DNA of 64,000 nucleotides, from the NCBI GenBank assembly GCA_024114885.1, contig CP099424.1:1054001-1118000 (forward strand), written 5' to 3'. A program made the position numbers and the translations under genes. Each line of letters begins with the position of its first letter. The first letter of the stretch is position 1. This stretch comes from Septoria linicola (Eukaryota > Ascomycota > Dothideomycetes > Mycosphaerellales > Mycosphaerellaceae). The notes under the pieces are model-generated. The model ran no database searches, had not been told where the DNA came from, and was given only the letters and a program-made list of their open reading frames with translations. Below, in pieces: positions 22,301 through 33,192 of the stretch.

Positions 22301-25300
22301 CAGCTTGCCACCGAAGTATTCGACCTGTGGGATCTTCTTCACGTCGCCGTTGTAGAGGTCTCGGGTCAGGAACTTGATGTGGCCCTCGTGTACACCATCC
22401 AAGATCTCCTTGATGGGCTCGTCCACGATCTTGGAGTACTTGACAGCCATTGGTCCTTGAAGAATGGCAACACGTCCGACATCCTGGTCTACGACTGCTT
22501 CCAAGTCCTCGGACTGCCAGAGAGAGTCCTTCTTGAAGAAGAACTCGAAAGTGTCGTCCAGGCATGGAACGAAGGGTGTAGGCTTCTGGCCGCGTCTCTG
22601 GCACAGCAGTAAAAAGTGCTGCACGTCTTGAGCATTGATAAGCTGAACATCAGCTTCTGGGTAGCTCTCAAGAACCTTGGACACGATGCCGAAGGGGTCC
22701 TCGAGCTCAGTGTAGTTCTGGATGAAAGACCCAGCGCCATTGGCCTCAGCAAAGCGCTCCTCCATTCGGCGGATGAAGTCACCAGTCAGTCGTGCAAGCG
22801 ACTTGTCAATCCACCGCTTCTGGTGCTTGATGTACATGAGGTCCACCATACGTCGGAGCACCTCTCCATATGTCATGTCCTCCAGGTCAACACACTCGCC
22901 AGCCTTGTTGCGGCCGAACCATGGTTTCTGGAAGTCATCATTGAGCTTCTGGATAATGTATTCGCGTTGCTTCTTGAGCTCAGGGATGCGCTTGGCCTTG
23001 TCGAGTGCGAAAATCTTCTGGTCCATCTCGGCCCAGAAAAGCACACCACGAGTAGCAAGCTTGTGGATTGGCTCGCCCATCTCAGAGCGAACAGTGATGA
23101 CACCACCAGCAGCGCCCTTGTATGTCTTCTCCCATTCGTGGTCTTCCAGACCTGGCGCATCAACAATAGCCTGCTTTGCGGCGGGCGATGTGTGGGCTTC
23201 CTTGGCGACCATGACACGGCTTCCGAACAGAACACCATCAAATGGCATTGGAGGATAGCCAAACTTCTTGGCCCATTCTCCGGTGAGGTATGGGTAAGTG
23301 TCCTCTGCGCCACCAAAACCAGAACCAGCAATCAGCACAAGGTTCTCACATCGTCTGATTCTGGAGTACATGGAAAGAATTGGCTGATGAAAGTCTTCGA
23401 AAGAGTGATGGCCACCACCACGACCACCGGTCCACTGCATCATCACCGGAAAGCCTGGGTTAGCCTTGGCGATGTTGATAACGGCCTGAATGGCCTCAGA
23501 TGAACCGGGCTTGAAGCCGATGTGCTTGATGCCGAGCGTTTGAATGTACTCGTTGGCGACCTCGATGGATGGCACACCAGCTCCGATGGTCAGACCCTCG
23601 ATCGGAACACCTTCAGCTCGCAGTCTCCCAATCATTGGGATCTGCCAAGCCATGGCTCGTGGGTTGACGTAGATGAGGTTGACAGTGATACCACGACCGG
23701 CGGGAATGTCCTTCTCGATCGCAGCGATCGCTTCCGTCATGCTCTTATCGTTATAATAGCCACCGCCAGCAAGTTCGATCTCGTAGCCAGCACGCATGGT
23801 CGCTGCCACGAAATCGGTCGGGACAGTACATGGAGTCATGCCCGCAACCATGACTGGCGGCAAGCCGAGCATGCGGCTCATCTTGGTATCCACAAAGGTC
23901 TGTCCTGCAGATGTGTTCACCAGTTTTGGTCCATACTCTTTCACCCAGTCGACTGCGTACTTGACCGCGTGCTCAGCATCACGGTCAAAGATCTCAGGCT
24001 TGTAACCGACTTCAGGGTTTGTGCCGTCCATTGTGCCTGCAAGGATGACACGCACACCGGTGCCGTCTTTGTTGCGGTTCGTGAGGACACCAAGTCCAGA
24101 GATGCCACCTGGACCAAAGTCAAGGATATGTGTAGCGTTTGGCATCACCGTTGCCTTTTCCCAGAGCACTTGATCCTGGCAGATCATCTTAACCAGTGCC
24201 GGTGTAATGCTCTGACCTTCCTTCTCATCACGCAAGTCATTGCCGGTGAACGTGTCAAAGACCGGAATACCAAGCTCAGAAGCTTGGATCTTGATCTCTG
24301 CCAGATCACTCTCCAGATGCTTCATAGCCTCTGCGAGGTAAGGGCTGTGGAATGGCGCAGTGATTGGCAGGAAGCGGTTGACGAAGCGCACCTTGCGCTC
24401 CGTAAATGGTATGCGTGTCTGCTCAAGGCCAGTCGGAGCCTTCATCTTGCGGAGCTGCAGATTGAGTCCATAAAGAGACATTGGAGGGCCCGTGACAACA
24501 AAATTACGAGCACTGTTCACCAGAGAGATACCAATATGCCTGTCTTCAGGCAAGTGCTGGTTTGTCTGCTTGATGAGCTTCTCGACAGTGTCACGAGACA
24601 GATCTCGGACAGTCAGCATAGGTGTGGGAGAGCCTTCGCCTGCATCGATAGAGTCTTGTAGCACATTGGGTGCTAGCGAAGTTCGTGGATATGCTTGCTG
24701 GCTGCGGGCACCGATCCAGAAAAGTATCGTAAGTGCATTTCTGGCCTGCTTATCGAAGGTCTCCCAGTTTGAGGAGGCTGCAATGGCCGCTGCCGTAACG
24801 ACACCCTGCGAATGACCAGTGGCTCCAGAGAATCGATCTCGGACATGGCCAGGATGCGTGCCGAGCACTCTGCAAGTCACTACGTAGTGGGCAAGTTGGG
24901 TGAGTCCAATCAATGGGAAGCTGACTGGTGCTGAGACCAAGTAGTCGATATCTGGCTGAGAGTCCTTGTTGTCCAGCCATCGCATGATGTCCAACCCCTT
25001 TGCGTAGCTCTTAAAAGCGCGCTCATCCCGGGAGAGGTACTGCAAATGCTGAGCAGCCACATTGAGAAAGTCGCGAACGAGCGAAGGGTAGGTGTTGTAG
25101 ATCTCTCTGAGCTCATCGAAGTACTCCTCGATGTTTCCCTGCCCACCAAACACAGCGTACACGTAGGCATTCTCGTCAGCTGCTTCTCTGAGAAGCGCAG
25201 ACTCATGTGCTCTGATGGGCCGCTTGATGGCGGCTCGTGCAGCATAGTACGATTGAACTGTCACGAGCTTCTTCTCGTAGATGCCTGGTAGATGTGATGC

Positions 25301-25762
25301 AATTGCGTGAACCTCATTGCCGCGGAGGAACGTTCGCTCGAACTCCGTAAGAACGAGCTTCAGAACCTCTGTAAAGAGCTCTGGATCTTCGCCTTCATCG
25401 ACTTCTTTGGCTACGAAGCCGATGTAACGCGCCACGAGCTCAGTCACTGATGACGGCTCGTCATCTTGAGCGAGCTCTTCAGTGGCCTCGGGTAATGTTG
25501 CGAGGAACTGGTCTTTGAGCTGTGTGGCATTGAAATGGAGCGCGGTGGGTATTAAAAAGGTGTATTCGAGTGTTCCATGGGTGAGAGTGAGAGGACGTGA
25601 CACGGCCTGCGAGCGTGGAGTGGACACGCCGGTCTGAGAGCCGCTGCCATACATGTTGGCACGACGGGTGGAGGATGAGGGAGTGGTAGTTGCTGTCGGC
25701 GAAGTCGCCTGTTCGTCGAACTGCACGAATGGATTCGTCAGTTCTTGCGCAGGAGTGCTCAT
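19364..25762 (-). CDS. fas1: Fatty acid synthase subunit beta
   Basis: Single uninterrupted exon of 2132 aa from the ATG at 25762; the frame is open for 50 more codons upstream but without ATG. It contains the domain order of fungal FAS beta. The acetyltransferase carries GHSQG (Ser about residue 318). The enoyl reductase (TIM barrel, FMN) starts at MVAGMTPCTVPTDFVAATMR. Next come the structural domains, the hot-dog dehydratase region, a MaoC-like segment (YARVSGDYNPIHVSRVFS), and the malonyl/palmitoyl transferase with GHSLGEYSALAAL and an upstream YVFTGQGSQEQGMG. Yeast Fas1 has 2051 aa. With FAS2 it forms the alpha6-beta6 cytosolic complex that makes C16/C18 acyl-CoA from acetyl- and malonyl-CoA. 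It is transcribed head-to-head with FAS2. The intact domains and the full-length partner point to the primary-metabolism enzyme, although secondary-metabolite FAS pairs have the same layout. Confidence 0.97.
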   Translation of the reverse strand: MSTPAQELTNPFVQFDEQATSPTATTTPSSSTRRANMYGSGSQTGVSTPRSQAVSRPLTLTHGTLEYTFLIPTALHFNATQLKDQFLATLPEATEELAQDDEPSSVTELVARYIGFVAKEVDEGEDPELFTEVLKLVLTEFERTFLRGNEVHAIASHLPGIYEKKLVTVQSYYAARAAIKRPIRAHESALLREAADENAYVYAVFGGQGNIEEYFDELREIYNTYPSLVRDFLNVAAQHLQYLSRDERAFKSYAKGLDIMRWLDNKDSQPDIDYLVSAPVSFPLIGLTQLAHYVVTCRVLGTHPGHVRDRFSGATGHSQGVVTAAAIAASSNWETFDKQARNALTILFWIGARSQQAYPRTSLAPNVLQDSIDAGEGSPTPMLTVRDLSRDTVEKLIKQTNQHLPEDRHIGISLVNSARNFVVTGPPMSLYGLNLQLRKMKAPTGLEQTRIPFTERKVRFVNRFLPITAPFHSPYLAEAMKHLESDLAEIKIQASELGIPVFDTFTGNDLRDEKEGQSITPALVKMICQDQVLWEKATVMPNATHILDFGPGGISGLGVLTNRNKDGTGVRVILAGTMDGTNPEVGYKPEIFDRDAEHAVKYAVDWVKEYGPKLVNTSAGQTFVDTKMSRMLGLPPVMVAGMTPCTVPTDFVAATMRAGYEIELAGGGYYNDKSMTEAIAAIEKDIPAGRGITVNLIYVNPRAMAWQIPMIGRLRAEGVPIEGLTIGAGVPSIEVANEYIQTLGIKHIGFKPGSSEAIQAVINIAKANPGFPVMMQWTGGRGGGHHSFEDFHQPILSMYSRIRRCENLVLIAGSGFGGAEDTYPYLTGEWAKKFGYPPMPFDGVLFGSRVMVAKEAHTSPAAKQAIVDAPGLEDHEWEKTYKGAAGGVITVRSEMGEPIHKLATRGVLFWAEMDQKIFALDKAKRIPELKKQREYIIQKLNDDFQKPWFGRNKAGECVDLEDMTYGEVLRRMVDLMYIKHQKRWIDKSLARLTGDFIRRMEERFAEANGAGSFIQNYTELEDPFGIVSKVLESYPEADVQLINAQDVQHFLLLCQRRGQKPTPFVPCLDDTFEFFFKKDSLWQSEDLEAVVDQDVGRVAILQGPMAVKYSKIVDEPIKEILDGVHEGHIKFLTRDLYNGDVKKIPQVEYFGGKLIEASDDINNVEGLTVSESEHKIIYRLSAVLGTALPALENWIQLLAGRAHTWRHAFFTADVFVQGQRYQTNPTQRIFAPTPGMVVEIQYPNDPKRTTISVKEPSHGNEYVQTFHVARESNGEITINMIEGRTATGKPVALPLRFTYHPETGYAPIREVMDARNDRIKEFYYKIWFGDEACPFDVDVTSRFDGGRATVTSEAINDFVHAVGNTGEAFVDRPGKEVFAPMDFAIVVGWKAITKPIFPRTIDGDLLKLVHLSNGFRMIPGAAPLKKGDVLDTTAQVNAVINQASGKMVEVCGTITRDNKPVMEVTSQFLYRGNYTDYHNTFQRKVETPMQVHLGSTKDVAVLQSKEWFKVENEDFDLSNQTLVFRLNSILRYKNQTVFASVQTEGTVELELPSKEIITVASVEYEAGTSYGNPVLDYLTRNGSALDQPVNFENPIPLSGKAPLVLKAPSSNETYARVSGDYNPIHVSRVFSQYAGLPGTITHGMYSSAAVRSLVETWAAENNVGRVRSFHASLVGMVLPDDTIEVKLQHVGMVSGRKIIKIEAQKAETEDKVLLAEAEVEQPVSAYVFTGQGSQEQGMGMDLYGSSEVAKEVWDRADKHFMDNYGFAITNIVKNNPKELTIHFGGARGKAIRKNYMDMTFETVATDGSIKSEKIFKEIKEDTTSYTYRSPTGLLSATQFTQPALTLMEKASFEDMLSKGLVQRDSSFAGHSLGEYSALAALAEVMPIESLVSVVFYRGLTMQVAVERDEAGRSNYSMCAVNPSRIGKTFNEQALQYVVENITLTTDWLLEIVNLNVQNQQYVCAGDLRALDTLTGVLNYLKAQKIDIQELMQSMSLDEVKAHLVEIIQGCAKQTEAKPKPIDLQRGFATIPLKGIDVPFHSTFLRSGVKPFRSFLLKKINKTSIDPSKLVGKYIPNVTAKPFELTREYFQDVYDLTKSPRIGNILDNWDKYESDEPGLQRPRAGSMAVPNHV

Positions 25763-27049
25763 TGTGATATCTGGAGCATCCTCGTGCTGTCGTGTGCTCA
25801 ACACCACTTTTTTTTGCTGCTGCCTCGATGCCTCCGTCAGAGGCTTCCGCGACAATTGACCACGTTGCTCTTGATTGCGTTGGCGAACACTAATGGCGCA
25901 GAGAAAGGGCAATGGAAAGATGGAGCACTCACGTCGTTCTCGTTTATAGCAAGTGAGTGCCTAAAATCTCATTCGACCGCTGTTTGGTAGTTTTTGTCGG
26001 AGCTATGGGCACAGACGGCGGGCAAGGGTGTCAATCCCGCGGTTGAGGTGCAAAGATGGAGATTGAACGACAGAACGCTCAATTGCAAGAACACGTCCAA
26101 CACGAGCGTGGATGTGAAGGAGTGATGTTAGAGGCAGTTGGAGGAGGATGTGTTTCACGAGGGAAGTGTCGGACGAGCAGCAGCAGTGTATTCCCACGCG
26201 GCAACCAAAAGTCTACCTTGATGCATTGAGGCTCGTCGAGCTCTGCTTGGGGCTGCGGCTGCGGCAGGCCGGCGTTGAGACATCATCTGGCAGGGATGAA
26301 TGGTGCCGTTCCGTGGCGCTAGTCGACAACCTGCAGACACAGAGCACTCGAGGTGGAATTGATCGTGGTTCACCGGCACGAAGAGCGCCAGCTGTTCACA
26401 CTGCTGTGTACTGATCCTGCTCTCACTGCTGCCTGCGGTGGAAGTGAAAACAGAGGGTCAAACACAGCCAGTGCGCTCATGTAGTTTCACCTCGTCCAGT
26501 TTTCAGAGCATCTTCACGGAACACACACGACGTGCATTGACGATCGGGCAAAAGTCAATTCAGGGTCACCAGCAGAGAGTGCAGCGGCCACACGCACGTC
26601 AAGCTGCAGGCCCACGATTAGTTAGTCCCAAGAGTTCTGCCACGCATTCAAGGCTGGGGTAAGCTCTCGCTCAACTCTATCAACTTCTGGCGAGCATCCG
26701 TTCAACGCTCACCACCTGCATATCAACCATTGGGGACTGCTGTTGAGTTGCGGACAACACCGGACCCAGCGACTTGTCGTCTTATCGCAGGATCCTCATC
26801 CTCACGTCCCCCCCAGCTATCCCGATCCTCACTCCGGACGACGGGGAGGAAACAACAATCCGCAGTCTGCCCCGAAAATCTCTGGCAGCTGTTTCATCCG
26901 CCTCTACAACAAACAACACCTCCATCGCTCTTTCCTGCTCATCATTGGCGCGAGGTTTAAGCGTGATTAATTTTCATGTATATGCTGTAATTTGCTATAC
27001 ACCTTCACGCTAAATTTTCTGAACTTCTGCTACACGAAACACCGCCATC
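25763..27049. promoter_or_regulatory. Shared FAS1/FAS2 bidirectional promoter
   Basis: 1287 bp between the two start codons, no plausible gene inside. The layout implies co-regulation of the two subunits, which are needed in equal amounts. Short pyrimidine-rich stretches lie before each gene. I could not identify a clear inositol/choline or Oaf/Far-type box by eye. Confidence 0.6.
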
Positions 27050-30000
27050 ATGAGACCCGAGGTCGAGCAAGACCTTGCTCACACGCTCTTGGTGGAGCTC
27101 CTGGCATACCAATTCGCATCGCCAGTGAGATGGATCGAGACGCAAGATGTCATCTTGGGCGAGAAGGAGACAGAGCGGATAGTAGAAATCGGCCCAGCAG
27201 ACACCCTCGGTGGTATGGCCAAACGAACGCTGGCAGCAAAGTACGAAGCATATGACGCAGCGCGATCCGTACAACGGCAGATTCTATGCTACAATAAAGA
27301 CGCCAAAGACATCTACTACGATGTGGACCCGGTAGAGGATGAGCCAGCAGCACCAGCAGCGCCCAGCGGCGGTGCCAGTGCTCCAGCGGCGGCTCCAGCA
27401 GCTGCATCCTCTGCAGCTCCAGCCGCCGCAGCACCTCCTCCAGCAGCAGGCGCGGGTCCTGCAGCTGCTGTCGCAGATGCACCGGTTGGCGCAGTCGACA
27501 TTCTACGAACCCTGGTTGCTCAGAAGCTCAAGAAGCCCCTCCAGGACATACCACTTAGCAAGGCGATCAAGGACTTGGTCGGAGGTGAGTTCGAGCAGGT
27601 CGAGACAAGATGGGAACAGGCTAACAGTTGGCAGGCAAGTCCACCCTTCAGAATGAGATCCTCGGTGATCTTGGTAAAGAGTTCGGTTCAACTCCAGAAA
27701 AGCCGGAAGACACACCTCTAGACGAGCTAGGAGCATCAATGCAAGCGACCTTCAATGGCCAGCTCGGAAAGCAGTCTTCCTCTTTGATTGCGCGCATGGT
27801 CTCCTCCAAGATGCCTGGTGGCTTCAACATCACAGCTGTGCGAAAGCACCTGGAAACGAGATGGGGCCTCGGCGCTGGGCGACAGGACGGTGTTCTGTTG
27901 CTCGGACTGACAGCAGAACCTGCATCTCGTCTCGGCTCAGAAAACGACGCGAAGGCCTGGCTGGACGACCTTGCCAACAAATACGCAGCGAATGCAGGCA
28001 TCAGCTTGTCCACTGCACCGGCCGGTGGAGAAGGTGGTGGCGGCGGCGGTGGTATGATGATGGACCCAGCCGCCATTGATGCCCTTACGAAAGACCAGCG
28101 GGCCCTTTTCAAGCAGCAGCTTGAATTGTTTGCACGCTACTTGAAGATGGATCTTCGTGCTGGCGACAAGGCAGCACTGGTGACCAAGCAGAACGAATCG
28201 GTGCTTCAAGCTCAGCTTGATCTGTGGAACACTGAGCACGGCGATTTCTATGCTGCAGGAATCGAGCCAACATTCAGTCCTCTCAAGGCACGTGTCTACG
28301 ACTCCTCGTGGAACTGGGCCAGGCAGGATGCTCTAAAGATGTACTACGACATCATCTTCGGCCGCTTGACTGCTGTCGATCGTGAGATTGTGTCAAGCTG
28401 CATTTTGATCATGAACCGGTCAAACCCTTCCCTCCTCGAATTCATGCAGTACCACATCGACCACTGCCCGACCGAACGCGGCGAGACCTACCAACTCGCG
28501 AAAGAGCTTGGAGAGCAACTGATCGAGAACTGCCGAGATGTGCTCGGAGAGGCACCTGTCTACAAGGACGTTGCTGTCCCTACCGCACCTCATCTGGACA
28601 TCAGCCCTCGTGGCGATATGGACTACGCGGAGATTCCACGTCCAAGCGTACGAAAGCTTGAGCACTACGTGCGCGAGATGGCCGATGGTGGTAAGATCTC
28701 GGAATATGGCAACAGGACAAAGGTTCAGAACGATCTGCAGCGTGTGTACCGCCTGATCCGACAACAACACAAGCTCTCCAAGTCATCTCAGCTTGAGATC
28801 AAGCAGCTGTACAGCAACATCGTGCGATCACTCTCAATGAACGAGGGCCAAATCATGCCTAGCGAGAACGGGAAGGTCAACGGGCACATCAAGAAGGCTC
28901 GCAACGGCCGCTTGAATGGTGCTGTCAATCCAATGAAGCAGGGCAAGATCGAAACTGTGCCATTCCTGCATCTGAAGCGCAAGGAAGAGCATGGATGGGA
29001 GTACAGCAAGAAACTCACGAGCGTTTACCTGGACGGTCTTGAGCAGGCCGCCAAGTCTGGTGTGACTTTCCAGAACAAGAATGTGCTGATGACTGGCGCT
29101 GGAGCTGGCTCCATTGGCGCTGAGGTCCTTCAAGGACTGGTCAGCGGTGGCGCAAAGGTCATTGTCACTACCTCTCGCTTCTCCCGCGAGGTCACCGAGT
29201 ACTACCAGTCGATGTACGCACGGTATGGCGCTCGCGGCTCCCAGCTCGTGGTTGTTCCCTTCAACCAGGGCAGCAACCAAGACGTCAACGCTCTCGTGGA
29301 GTACATCTACGATGAGAAAAAGGGGCTCGGCTGGGACCTCGACTTCATTGTGCCGTTCGCCGCTATTCCAGAGAACGGCCGTGAGATCGACAGCATTGAC
29401 AGCAAATCAGAGCTGGCTCACCGCATCATGCTTACAAACCTCCTTCGCATGCTTGGAGCTGTCAAGGCTCAAAAGGCCGCTCGTGGCTTCGAGACCCGAC
29501 CAGCCCAGGTCATCCTTCCATTGTCACCAAACCACGGCACATTCGGCAACGATGGTCTCTACTCTGAGTCGAAGCTGGCACTCGAGACACTGTTCAACAG
29601 ATGGCACTCTGAGAGCTGGGGCAATTTCCTCACCATCTGTGGTGCAGTGATTGGCTGGACTCGTGGCACTGGCCTTATGGGAGGCAACAATGTCGTTGCT
29701 GAGGGTGTCGAGCGATATGGTGTGCGCACTTTCTCACAGCAAGAGATGGCTTTCAACTTGCTTGGACTCATGTCGCCTGCGATTGTCGACCTCTGCCAGG
29801 CTGAACCCGTGTTCGCCGACCTGAATGGAGGACTGCAGTTCTTGCCAAACCTCAAGGACTTGATGACGCGCCTTCGAAAGGACATCACCGAGACTGCCGA
29901 GATTCGCAAAGCTGTTACACGCGAGACTGCTGTTGAGAACAAGATTGTCAACGGCGAGGACAGCGAGGCCCTTTACAAGACTGTCAAGGTTGAAAAGCGT

Positions 30001-32746
30001 GCCAACCTCAAGTTCGACTTCCCCAAGCTTCCTGACTGGAAGGAGGAAGTGGAGCCACTCAACGCAAACCTTAAGGGCATGGTCGATCTCGAGAAGGTCG
30101 TTGTCGTCACAGGTTTCGCTGAAGTCGGGCCGTGGGGCAACTCCCGCACTCGATGGGAGATGGAAGCCTACGGCCAGTTCTCCCTGGAGGGCTGCGTTGA
30201 GATGGCTTGGCTCATGGGTCTGATCAAGAACTTCAACGGTCCTCTCAAGGGCAAGAGCTATTCTGGCTGGGTTGACGCCAAGTCTGGCGAGCCTGTCGAT
30301 GACAAGGACGTCAAGGCCAAGTACGAGAAGCACATTCTCGACCACTCTGGCATCCGTCTCATCGAGCCAGAGCTCTTCAACGGCTACGACCCAAACAAGA
30401 AGCAACTCATGCAGGAGGTTCAGATTGGAGAAGATCTTGAACCCTTTGAGGCTTCCAAGGAGACCGCTGACGAATTCAAGCGCGAGCACGGTGACCATGT
30501 GGAGGTCTTTGAGCTTGAGTCGGGCGAGTACCAGGTCCGCCTCAGGAAGGGCGCGACACTCTTGATTCCAAAGGCGCTCCGCTTCGATCGCCTTGTTGCA
30601 GGTCAAGTGCCAACTGGCTGGGATGCGAAGAAGTATGGTGTGCCCGACGACATCATCTCTCAAGTCGACCCAGTCACGCTTTACGTGCTCGTCTGCACCG
30701 CCGAGGCTCTTCTGTGCTCTGGTATCACTGACCCATACGAGTTCTACAAGTATGTGCATATTTCTGAGGTTGGAAACTGTATCGGTTCCGGTATTGGTGG
30801 TACTACCGCTCTTCGTGGAATGTACAAGGACCGCTTCCTCGACAAGCCTCTGCAGAAGGATATCCTGCAGGAGTCGTTCATCAACACGATGAGCGCCTGG
30901 ATCAACATGTTGCTCCTGTCCTCCACTGGACCAATCAGAACTCCCGTCGGAGCCTGCGCCACGTCTGTCGAGTCCATCGATATTGGGTACGACTGCATTG
31001 TTGAGGGCAAGGCTCGTATATGTCTCGTCGGTGGTTTCGATGACTTCCAGGAGGAAGGATCGTACGAGTTCGCCAATATGGGCGCCACCAGCAACGCTCG
31101 TGACGAATTCGCACATGGTCGCACTCCCAAGGAAATGTCTCGACCAACTACCACGACCCGTAGCGGTTTCATGGAATCGCAAGGTTGTGGTATGCAAGTC
31201 ATCATGGACGCCAAGCTTGCTCTTGACATGGGTGTGCCGATTTATGGTATTCTTGGCTACACTGCTACTGCCACCGACAAGATTGGTCGCTCTGTGCCAG
31301 CGCCTGGCCAAGGTGTTCTTACCGGAGCTCGTGAGCAGGCCTCGAAGTTCCCATCCCCTCTGCTTGATATCAACTACCGAAGGAGACAGCTAGACCTTCG
31401 CAAGCGACAGATTAAGAACTGGCAAGAGTCTGAGCTCCTTTACCTTGAAGAGGAGGTCAACGCCATGAAGCAGCAAGGTACTGAGTTCAACGAGACTGAG
31501 TACATGGAGGACCGTGCTCACCATATCGAGCGCGAGGCCCGACGACAGGAGAAGGATGCACTGCAGAGTCTGGGCAACAACTTCTGGAAGCAAGATCCTC
31601 GCATCGCGCCACTGCGTGGTGCCCTTGCTACATGGGGCCTTACAATCGATGATTTGGACGTGGCCTCCTTCCACGGTACATCGACTGTTGCCAACGACAA
31701 GAACGAATCCGATGTGATCTGCCAGCAGATGAAGCACTTGGGTCGTCAAAAGGGCAACGCGGTCCTTGGTATCTTCCAGAAGTACCTGACTGGTCACCCC
31801 AAGGGTGCCGCTGGTGCCTGGATGTTCAACGGCTGTTTGCAGGTGCTGAACTCTGGTCTCGTGCCAGGAAACAGGAATGCCGACAACGTGGACAAGGTCA
31901 TGGAGAAATTCGATTACATCGTCTACCCTAGCCAGAGCATTCAGACTGATGGCATCAAGGCATTCTCAGTCACGTCCTTTGGCTTCGGTCAGAAGGGTGC
32001 ACAGGCTATTGGTATTCATCCCAAGTACCTCTTTGCCACGCTTGACCAGGCTCAGTTCCAGACCTACAAGCAAAAGGTGGAGGCACGACAGAAGAAGGCA
32101 TACCGATACTTCCACGATGGCCTTATCAATAACACCATGTTCCGCGCCAAGAGCAAGTCGCCTTACGAGGATGCTCAGCAGAGCAAGGTTTTCCTCGACC
32201 CGACTGTGCGCGTTTCCGTTGACAAGAAGACCAATGAGCTCACGTACGCAAAGACTGCGCCTAAGACGGTGCAGGACAAGAGCACAACGGAAATGGTTGA
32301 GACGCTGATGAAGGTGAATGCGTCGCAAAACTCGAATCCAGGCGTGGACATTGAGCAAATTGATGCCATTGACATCACTAACGATACCTTCATCGAGCGA
32401 AATTTCACAAGCGAGGAGATTGCATACTGCCGCAAGGCATCGAGCCCACAGGCCAGCTTTGTTGGCAAGTGGAGCGCAAAGGAGGCTGTCTTCAAGAGCT
32501 TGAAGGTCGCGAGCCAAGGTGGCGGTGCAGCAATGAAGGACATTGAAATTGTGAACGACGAGAACGGTGCCCCAACTGTCAAGGTAAGTCGACTTCTTTT
32601 AAACCCAGATATGAACAGAGCTAACAGTTTCACAGCTCCACGGCGATGCCAAGGCTGCGGCAGACAAGGCTGGCGTGAAGACGACCACAGTGAGCATCAG
32701 CCACAGCGACGTGCAAGTCATCGCTGTTGCAATCTCTGCGTATTAG
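27050..32746 (+). CDS. fas2: Fatty acid synthase subunit alpha
   Basis: Three exons, 27050-27584, 27635-32583 and 32636-32746, give 1864 aa, close to the usual 1860-1890. Introns of 50 and 52 nt have GTGAGT and GTAAGT donors and GCTAAC branch sites. Domains in order: the N-terminal part of the malonyl/palmitoyl transferase, an Ala/Pro-rich linker (residues ~100-145), the acyl carrier domain with phosphopantetheine Ser181 in DLVGGKSTLQNEI, the Rossmann ketoreductase (VLMTGAGAGSIGAEVLQGL), the ketosynthase with catalytic Cys about residue 1286 in PVGACATSVES, and the C-terminal phosphopantetheinyl transferase (FVGKWSAKEAVFKSL). The last exon supplies the conserved HGDA...VSISHSDVQVIAVAISAY end; without it the frame would run into intron sequence. 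The first intron interrupts the ACP domain two codons before the modified Ser. Confidence 0.97.
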
Positions 32747-33192
32747 ATAAACGGGTGATGTTTTCCAGCGATACCATGGCTTCCCGGGGAGTATTGTACA
32801 GGTATAGCAGCAGCATAGTAGTAAGACATGATTGTCTGTCGGCAGGCAACACGGCATAAATGGTGTTGATATCTGCTTAGCTTAGATTCCACGCGAGGAT
32901 GGCGTTGCGAAATGAATCATCTTCGACTTACAAATCTTGCCATTTTGTGTCACTCGTGCTCAATGCGTTGGTTCAGCGAGGCATTTGTAGAGTAGTTGCG
33001 ACTCTCGCTTCGAACAGAGAAGCACACTGCGAAAACATTGGTGATGTATACGAACGGTGATGGGAGAAATGCGAAAGTGAGCACAGAAGAAGAGTGAGCA
33101 TTTGATTCAGCTCGAAAAGTGTCATGTCCATCCAATTTTCCAGCCCATTCCCGTTTCCTTGATCCCCAACGCCAGATTCAGTTCCCATTTCG
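32747..33192. other. Convergent 3' region
   Basis: About 450 bp between the FAS2 stop and the stop of the convergent Brl1/Brr6 gene. It contains AT-rich stretches consistent with 3' UTRs and polyadenylation signals; nothing else seen. Confidence 0.4.

Noticed and set aside
21254..24661. Long forward frames of up to 379 codons antisense to FAS1
   Set aside because: Shadow frames caused by codon bias of a long gene; no independent features.
29734..31311. 525-codon minus-strand frame antisense to FAS2
   Set aside because: Same cause; composition mirrors FAS2 codons and no family is recognisable.
19364..32746. Secondary-metabolite cluster built on the FAS pair
   Set aside because: No polyketide synthase, P450, oxidoreductase or transporter flanks the pair; the neighbours are housekeeping or unknown genes, so a primary FAS is the simpler reading.
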